Part shown: positions 60,701-64,000 of the stretch, one piece after another | Layout of the letters: each line of letters opens with the position of its first letter | How positions within the stretch are numbered: position 1 is the stretch's first letter | DNA from: Arundinibacter roseus | GTDB lineage: Bacteria > Bacteroidota > Bacteroidia > Cytophagales > Spirosomataceae | DNA length: 64,000 nucleotides | Direction of reading: 5' to 3' | Assembly (NCBI RefSeq): GCF_004348825.1 | Contig: NZ_SMJU01000014.1 | Location: forward strand, 78,205 to 142,204 | Translations under genes and position numbers: made by a program | Notes under the pieces: generated by a model | Told to the model about the DNA's origin: nothing | The model's input: the letters and a program-made list of their open reading frames with translations, nothing else | Databases searched by the model: none

Positions 60701-61419
60701 ACTCCAAACCGGATTTCTCGGTTAGTGCTGGCACGCTCGTGTGCGCGGGCGAAACCGTAACCTTGCAGGCAGCAGGTGCAGCCCGGGAGTTTTTGTGGAA
60801 AGGTGACTCTACGCTAAGTGCAACCAATGGAACCGTAGTAATGGCCGCTCCCTCCCAAACCACCACCTATTTGGTAGAAGCCGTGTACGCAGACGGCTGT
60901 CGTCCGGTGAAAGAAATTATGGTAGAGGTTGATCGTACGCATGAGCCACTTTTTGAGGTAATTCGTTCAAAGGCAGCGTGTAACGAGCCTATTAAATATG
61001 GATTCAGAAATCTCACAGCCAATGCCGAGCGCTACGAATGGAACGTTGGCCTGGGCGCACCGCTTTCGACCAACGATGTACAGGATAAAATCTACGATCA
61101 GCCGGGTGAGTACACGGTTTCGCTGACATCCTATAACCGGGCGGGCTGTGCGCTGACGGTTTCACAAACGTTGATCGCCGAACCGCCGCTCATTCTTCCC
61201 AACGTAATTACGCCCAATGGCGATGGGAAAAACGATGTATTCATCGTGCCTCTCGAAAATGCCACCCTGCATGTCTTTAATCGCTGGGGAAAACAGATTT
61301 TTGAATCAACGAATTATCAAAATACCTGGGGAAAAGATGTAAGTAACGGAACGTATTTTTATGAGATCATTACCCCCGCCGGCAATCAGTGCAAAGGGTG
61401 GGTACAGGTTTTGGAATGA
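57727..61419 (+). CDS. Large secreted protein with SBBP-like repeats, PKD-like domains and T9SS type B sorting domain
   Basis: A 1230-residue exported protein (signal peptide of about 24 residues ending VGMAGG). An N-terminal module (about 25-250) is common in such proteins (RFVQNKGQWP). A run of SBBP-type beta-propeller repeats (about 255-680) carries recurring motifs such as YSTYLGGSGND and FVTGITKSPN-like strands. From about 770 come PKD-like and Ig-like beta domains that repeat CAGETVTLQAAG-type strands. The C-terminal 80 residues (PNVITPNGDGKNDVFIV ... GTYFYEI ... GWVQV) are the CHU_C gliding-associated domain, the T9SS type B signal. It is a surface-anchored or secreted protein, perhaps an adhesin. 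Confidence 0.9.
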   Translation: MNPILRRISLLVAVWLGCVGVGMAGGLRFVQNKGQWPTELLFRAEIPGGFLYLKKQSLVYVFYDGRAVSAQHARQPLSGDSPQRSALTTIKAHGVEVNFKDSNVAVQLTPTHADGSSYNYFVGPSSQWATNAGGFGEVRYREIYPGIDFRIYAYENTIKYEFIVNPGADAARIRLGYEGASDLSLNEHGQVVVETTLGPLKEAKPYTFQEIQERTREVKSGYVLDGKQIRFSLPNDYDHSQTLVIDPELIFSTYSGSTADNWGHTATYDTAGHLFSGGTVFGVNFPVTLGAYEVNFEGLVDTGLMKFSPDGSQLLYATFLGGNSTDIPNSLVTNSSGDLFIYGTTSSTNFATTATAFQRNFGGGAGITPIDGLGLPNGSDIYIARLSANGQQLLASTYLGGSGNDGLSSVSNIQTRNYGDTFRGEIVLDAQENVLVVSSVNSTNFPLKNAFQTSLQGRQDAIISQLSSDLSTLQWSTYFGGSDFDAAFSIKPTPEGDVFITGITKSPNLPTQEGAFQPQIKGNEDAFIARFSNQTFKQVTYLGTDAADGAYLLDLDPAGNVHVFGLTRGEYPISEGVYANARSGQFIHALDATLSQSLFSTVIGSRRGVPDISPTALLVNECGNIYISGWGGAVNVRTAYNAQSSTNGMPVTEDALQRTTNGNNFYVAILEAGAKSLLYATFFGSVSPFIAEEDRGDHVDGGTSRFDKNGVVYHATCACGGTRFPTSPTAWSKTNLSDNCNNAAFKLDIDRLKADFDVYEGTRKDVVRGCAPLNLTFVNTSEGGVDYIWEVNGSGFSREEDQSEYSFKEAGTYTVTLRAFNRLTCKKVDVATRQIIVTSLNVQTDGDTTVCHGTPVPLLAKGGTSYLWSPAAGLDNPESATPIAVVNETTEFTVAVRDESGCVVTKSVQVEIDDSKSDFKISKDTTICTGQTVTLVASGAANGFTWLGATSTDTATGSQLIVQPGSTTSYTVQAQYSDGCTPTQTVRVTIDDSKPDFSVSAGTLVCAGETVTLQAAGAAREFLWKGDSTLSATNGTVVMAAPSQTTTYLVEAVYADGCRPVKEIMVEVDRTHEPLFEVIRSKAACNEPIKYGFRNLTANAERYEWNVGLGAPLSTNDVQDKIYDQPGEYTVSLTSYNRAGCALTVSQTLIAEPPLILPNVITPNGDGKNDVFIVPLENATLHVFNRWGKQIFESTNYQNTWGKDVSNGTYFYEIITPAGNQCKGWVQVLE

Positions 61420-61465
61420 TGACCTTCCTTTATCCTGAAAACTGATTAATAGCTACTTCACATAC

Positions 61466-61492
61466 TTTTTCAATCCGTAACCCGTATCTTTG
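61466..61492 (+). promoter_or_regulatory. Candidate promoter of the DUF4920 gene
   Basis: TATCTTTG (61485-61492) fits TAnnTTTG, and a TTTTTC stretch (61466-61471) sits at about the -33 distance. The ATG follows at 61525. Confidence 0.4.
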
Positions 61493-61524
61493 TTAAAGCA
61501 AACTAAATTAAGATTCTTATTCCT

Positions 61525-61968
61525 ATGAAACACGTATTTGTCTTACTTACCTGCCTGTTTTTCAGCGTTCAGGTGCAGGCTCAGGAGTATTTTGGTAAAA
61601 AAATTAATGAAAAATCTGCGGTTTCGGCTGCTCAACTGCCCGAAAAAATGGGTAGCAAAGAATCCATGAAAGCCAAGGTAAGCGGCACGGTGGAGTCGGT
61701 TTGCCAGGCCAAAGGATGCTGGATGAAAGTTATGCTTGACAATGGCGAAACGATGCGGGTTACTTTTAAAGATTATGGTTTTTTTGTTCCAAAAGATATA
61801 GCCGGGAAAACGGTGGTATTTGAAGGATTAGCTGAACAAAAGACCACGCCCGTTTCGGAGTTGCAACACTATGCGGAAGATGCCGGAAAAAGCAAAGAAG
61901 AAATTGCTAAAATCACCGAACCAAAGAAAGAACTGGCTTTTGTAGCCGACGGAGTGATTCTAAAATAA
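61525..61968 (+). CDS. DUF4920 domain-containing exported protein
   Basis: A 147-residue protein with a signal peptide (LLTCLFFSVQVQAQ). The mature protein is one DUF4920 domain, a small OB-like fold common in Bacteroidota, with the conserved VSGTVESVCQAKGCWMKVML (two cysteines that may bind metal or form a disulfide) and RVTFKDYGFFVPKDIAGKTVVFEG. The function of the family is unknown. It has its own promoter candidate and a strong bidirectional terminator. Confidence 0.87.
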   Translation: MKHVFVLLTCLFFSVQVQAQEYFGKKINEKSAVSAAQLPEKMGSKESMKAKVSGTVESVCQAKGCWMKVMLDNGETMRVTFKDYGFFVPKDIAGKTVVFEGLAEQKTTPVSELQHYAEDAGKSKEEIAKITEPKKELAFVADGVILK

Positions 61969-61986
61969 GAAATTGAGATTCTCCTT

Positions 61987-62026
61987 AAACGAAAAAAGCT
62001 GCCATTCTGGGCAGCTTTTTTCGTTT
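61987..62026. terminator. Bidirectional terminator between convergent genes
   Basis: Perfect 17-bp arms (61987-62003 and 62010-62026) with core AAAAAAGCTGCC/GGCAGCTTTTTT. It serves the DUF4920 gene on plus and the aldo/keto reductase on minus. Confidence 0.88.
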
Positions 62027-62064
62027 ATCTCCTTTTTAAAAATTTACCTGAGGCAAATTCTTTA

Positions 62065-62940
62065 TTATTTCTGCATGTGATATATTTCATTCAATTTGCT
62101 CAAATCTTCCTCGTCAAGTTCCACCTGCACGGCAGCTACGTTTTCTTCCAGGTGGTTGGTTGTAGAAGTCCCCGGAATAGGTAACATAACGGGCGAATGC
62201 TGCAGAAGCCACGCCAACGCAACCTGATATCCGGAAGCCCCGTGCTTTGCACCAATTGAACCAATAATCTCCTGACTATCAATACTTCCTGCCGAAAGTG
62301 GGTACCAAGGAATAAACCCGGCCTGATGCTCTTCGCACCAGGTCAGCACATCTTCCCAACGCCGCTCAATGAGGTTGTACATATTTTGTACCGAGGCGAT
62401 ATCAATAATTTGAGCAGCCTTGTCAAGCTGTTCAACCGATACTTCCGACAGACCAAAATACTTAATCAAGCCCTGCTGTTGAGCATCTTTGAGCACGCCC
62501 AAACTATCTTCCATTGGCACCTCAGGGTCAATGCGATGCAGTTGGTACAAATCTATACGATCTACTTTCAGACGTTTAAGACTACCTTTCAGCGCTTCCA
62601 GCAGATATTCGGGTTTGCCGTTAGGTTTCCATTTATTGGGTCCGGGCCGCATAAAGCCCCCTTTGGTGGCAATAACCATTCCTTTGGGATAGGGATAAAG
62701 CGCTTCCGCAATCAACTCTTCCGAGACATCGGGGCCGTAACTGTCGGCTGTATCAACAAAATTCACACCTAATTCGGGGAGGCAGCGAAGCACGCGCAAG
62801 GCTTCTGTTTTGTTGGTAGGCGGCCCCCATATTCCGGCTCCGGTGATTCGCATCGCTCCAAAGCCCATTCGATTAATTGGTAAGTCACCGCCAAGCAGAA
62901 ATGTCCCTGATTGTGCTGCATTCACTTTTTCTTTTTTCAT
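62065..62940 (-). CDS. Aldo/keto reductase
   Basis: A 291-residue NADPH-dependent oxidoreductase with an (alpha/beta)8 barrel. The catalytic tetrad is visible: the Asp-Tyr pair in FVDTADSYGPDVSEELIAEAL, the Lys in VIATKGGF, and the His in LYQLHRIDP. The C-terminal LLQHSPVMLPIPGTSTTNHLEENV is the usual cofactor loop. The group fits the YdbC/YajO-like general aldehyde reductases; the natural substrate is unknown. ATG 62940 is preferred over the longer frame to 62964. Confidence 0.92.
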   Translation of the reverse strand: MKKEKVNAAQSGTFLLGGDLPINRMGFGAMRITGAGIWGPPTNKTEALRVLRCLPELGVNFVDTADSYGPDVSEELIAEALYPYPKGMVIATKGGFMRPGPNKWKPNGKPEYLLEALKGSLKRLKVDRIDLYQLHRIDPEVPMEDSLGVLKDAQQQGLIKYFGLSEVSVEQLDKAAQIIDIASVQNMYNLIERRWEDVLTWCEEHQAGFIPWYPLSAGSIDSQEIIGSIGAKHGASGYQVALAWLLQHSPVMLPIPGTSTTNHLEENVAAVQVELDEEDLSKLNEIYHMQK

Positions 62941-63423
62941 GAGTATAGGGGTTAAACGGTTCAAAATATCCAGGCCAAACCTAAGGGGATTTTAAAGTCC
63001 CGAAAAACCCGCTAAATCTAGTTTATCCAGAGGTGCTCTACGTCCAAAATCAGCCCCAGCGTTGACCTTGCGTTGCTTCGCTCTTTTTCTCAAACGTGGC
63101 GTAGTACCTCCGTGAAAAAACTGATTATACTCGATCCAGAATCGGTAAATTCCAACCCTTAGCTTGCCCGGTGTCCTCTTTTCCATAAAATTCTAAGTTT
63201 GTAAATTACTGACTAAGAACTATTTTGTCTCTTGTGATCGCTCTATAAAATTTCTATGCCATAGTGCTCACAAAACCTGCAGGTATTTTCAATAAATTGA
63301 AGAGCTGTTATGAAAAGAGCCTTAAACTATTAATTAACCACTGGTTTACAATAAAATATTCAACAATTATTTAGTACTAACGTATCTCTGACCCTTTTGT
63401 TTTCTAATCCAGTGGGTAAAAAA
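62941..63423. other. Intergenic region with a doubtful 64-codon frame
   Basis: About 480 bp between the aldo/keto reductase start and the MBL hydrolase stop. A minus-strand frame at 62992-63186 (MEKRTPGKLRVGIYRFWIEY at its start) is very basic and has no family match I can recall. It could be a small gene, a remnant, or noise. The part 63187-63423 is AT-rich and shows nothing definite. Confidence 0.4.
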
Positions 63424-64000
63424 CTACCGCCACCACAGTGCCGTGGGATATTCCTTCCCTATAAAAACGGGCTGTCCAATTAAAGGAGTGGCAAGTGGAA
63501 TGTTGCGTTGAGCTGCGGCAGCCACTACCCGTTCAATTGGCTCGTACCAGGGATGTAACCCTAATGTAAACTTTGACCAATGCACCGGCATCAGCACTTT
63601 GGCCTGCAAATCAAGGGCTGCCTGAGCGGTTTCTTCGGGCATCATGTGAATGTATTTCCAGAATTCATTGTATTGACCACACTCCAAAATAGCCAGATCA
63701 ATTGGGCCGTATTTTTCACCAATTTGCTTAAAATGAGCATCATAACCTGAGTCACCGCCAATATAAATCGAATAATTTGGAGAGCGAAGCATGTAGGATG
63801 CCCACAGCGTTTGGTTGCGCTTGAAACCCCGGCCCGAAAAGTGGCGGGCAGGCAGAGCCGTCAATGTCAGGGTACTATCGAGGACTATTTCTTCCTGCCA
63901 GTCGAGTTCCTGGATTTGGGTTGAATCGTATCCCCATTTTTCCAAATGCGCCCCTACTCCCAGGGCTGTTACCACTTTTTTTACACCTGAGCGCAAGGCC
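63424..64000 (-). CDS. MBL fold hydrolase, NAPE-PLD/UlaG-like (5' end cut by window)
   Basis: The last 192 codons of a metallo-beta-lactamase fold protein; the frame is open to the right edge, so the N-terminal HxHxDH metal motif is outside the window. What is left fits the N-acyl-phosphatidylethanolamine phospholipase D-like/UlaG-like group: LTALPARHFSGRG, SIYIGGDSGYDAHFKQIG with a metal Asp, DLAILECGQYN, and MPVHWSKFTLGLHPWYEP with the last metal His. The product is probably cytoplasmic or periplasmic; the substrate cannot be assigned from this part. Confidence 0.85.
   Translation of the reverse strand, partial: ALRSGVKKVVTALGVGAHLEKWGYDSTQIQELDWQEEIVLDSTLTLTALPARHFSGRGFKRNQTLWASYMLRSPNYSIYIGGDSGYDAHFKQIGEKYGPIDLAILECGQYNEFWKYIHMMPEETAQAALDLQAKVLMPVHWSKFTLGLHPWYEPIERVVAAAAQRNIPLATPLIGQPVFIGKEYPTALWWR

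Noticed and set aside
62992..63186. 64-codon basic minus-strand frame
   Set aside because: No family or domain is recognised and there is no independent support; left as a remark in the intergenic entry.

Overview
The window is a chromosomal segment from a member of the Bacteroidota, most likely order Cytophagales; the genus cannot be fixed from the sequence alone. The pointers are a SusC/SusD pair, a type IX secretion plug protein (DUF5103), a gliding-associated C-terminal (CHU_C) sorting domain, a fused LpxC-FabZ, a PUR-type DUF3276 protein, promoters of the TTTG-N19/20-TAnnTTTG type, and the near absence of Shine-Dalgarno sites. No phage, plasmid or CRISPR structure was seen. The only mobile trace is a short IS3-type OrfA remnant near 17.1 kb.

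Region 1 (1-14880) is an assimilatory nitrate island. On the minus strand, nirB and nirD are followed by a sensor histidine kinase with a PilJ/NarX-like P-box that runs off the left edge. Divergent from them are uroporphyrinogen-III methyltransferase, an alginate_exp-type porin, a NarK-type transporter, a nitrate reductase fused to a NirB-like flavoprotein module, a rubredoxin-ended relative of nitrite/sulfite reductases, and a nitrate reductase-associated protein. Convergent minus genes supply MobA (Mo-bis-MGD cofactor) and a Met8-like precorrin-2 dehydrogenase (siroheme). Together they cover nitrate sensing, outer- and inner-membrane entry, reduction to ammonium, and both special cofactors.

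Region 2 (15-32 kb) is mostly housekeeping: an ABC-F protein, an SSS symporter, the T9SS plug protein, YchF, DUF3276, RlpA, a DUF58 protein, a lipoprotein, a DUF5106/thioredoxin protein, YdcF, PfkA and a YfhO-type membrane protein. Several strong hairpins separate the convergent genes. Region 3 (32-38 kb) is a SusC-SusD-lipoprotein uptake operon with a clear Bacteroidota promoter and no enzymes beside it. Region 4 (38-45 kb) holds a patatin, an MBL hydrolase, a CAT-anticodon tRNA, an HD phosphohydrolase and the lipid A genes lpxD-lpxC/fabZ-lpxA.

Region 5 (45-55 kb, all minus) joins L-rhamnose breakdown to L-lactate oxidation: a GntR regulator, the RhaD aldolase/dehydrogenase, rhamnose isomerase, LutA, a MDMPI/DinB-like protein, LutB, LutC, an NCS1-type permease and a 55-residue membrane protein. 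RhaD makes DHAP and lactate, and LutABC takes lactate to pyruvate; no rhamnulokinase is in view. Region 6 (55-64 kb) has an exported M20 amidohydrolase, a small ABC ATPase, a 1230-residue T9SS type B cargo protein, a DUF4920 protein, an aldo/keto reductase and a truncated MBL hydrolase at the right edge.
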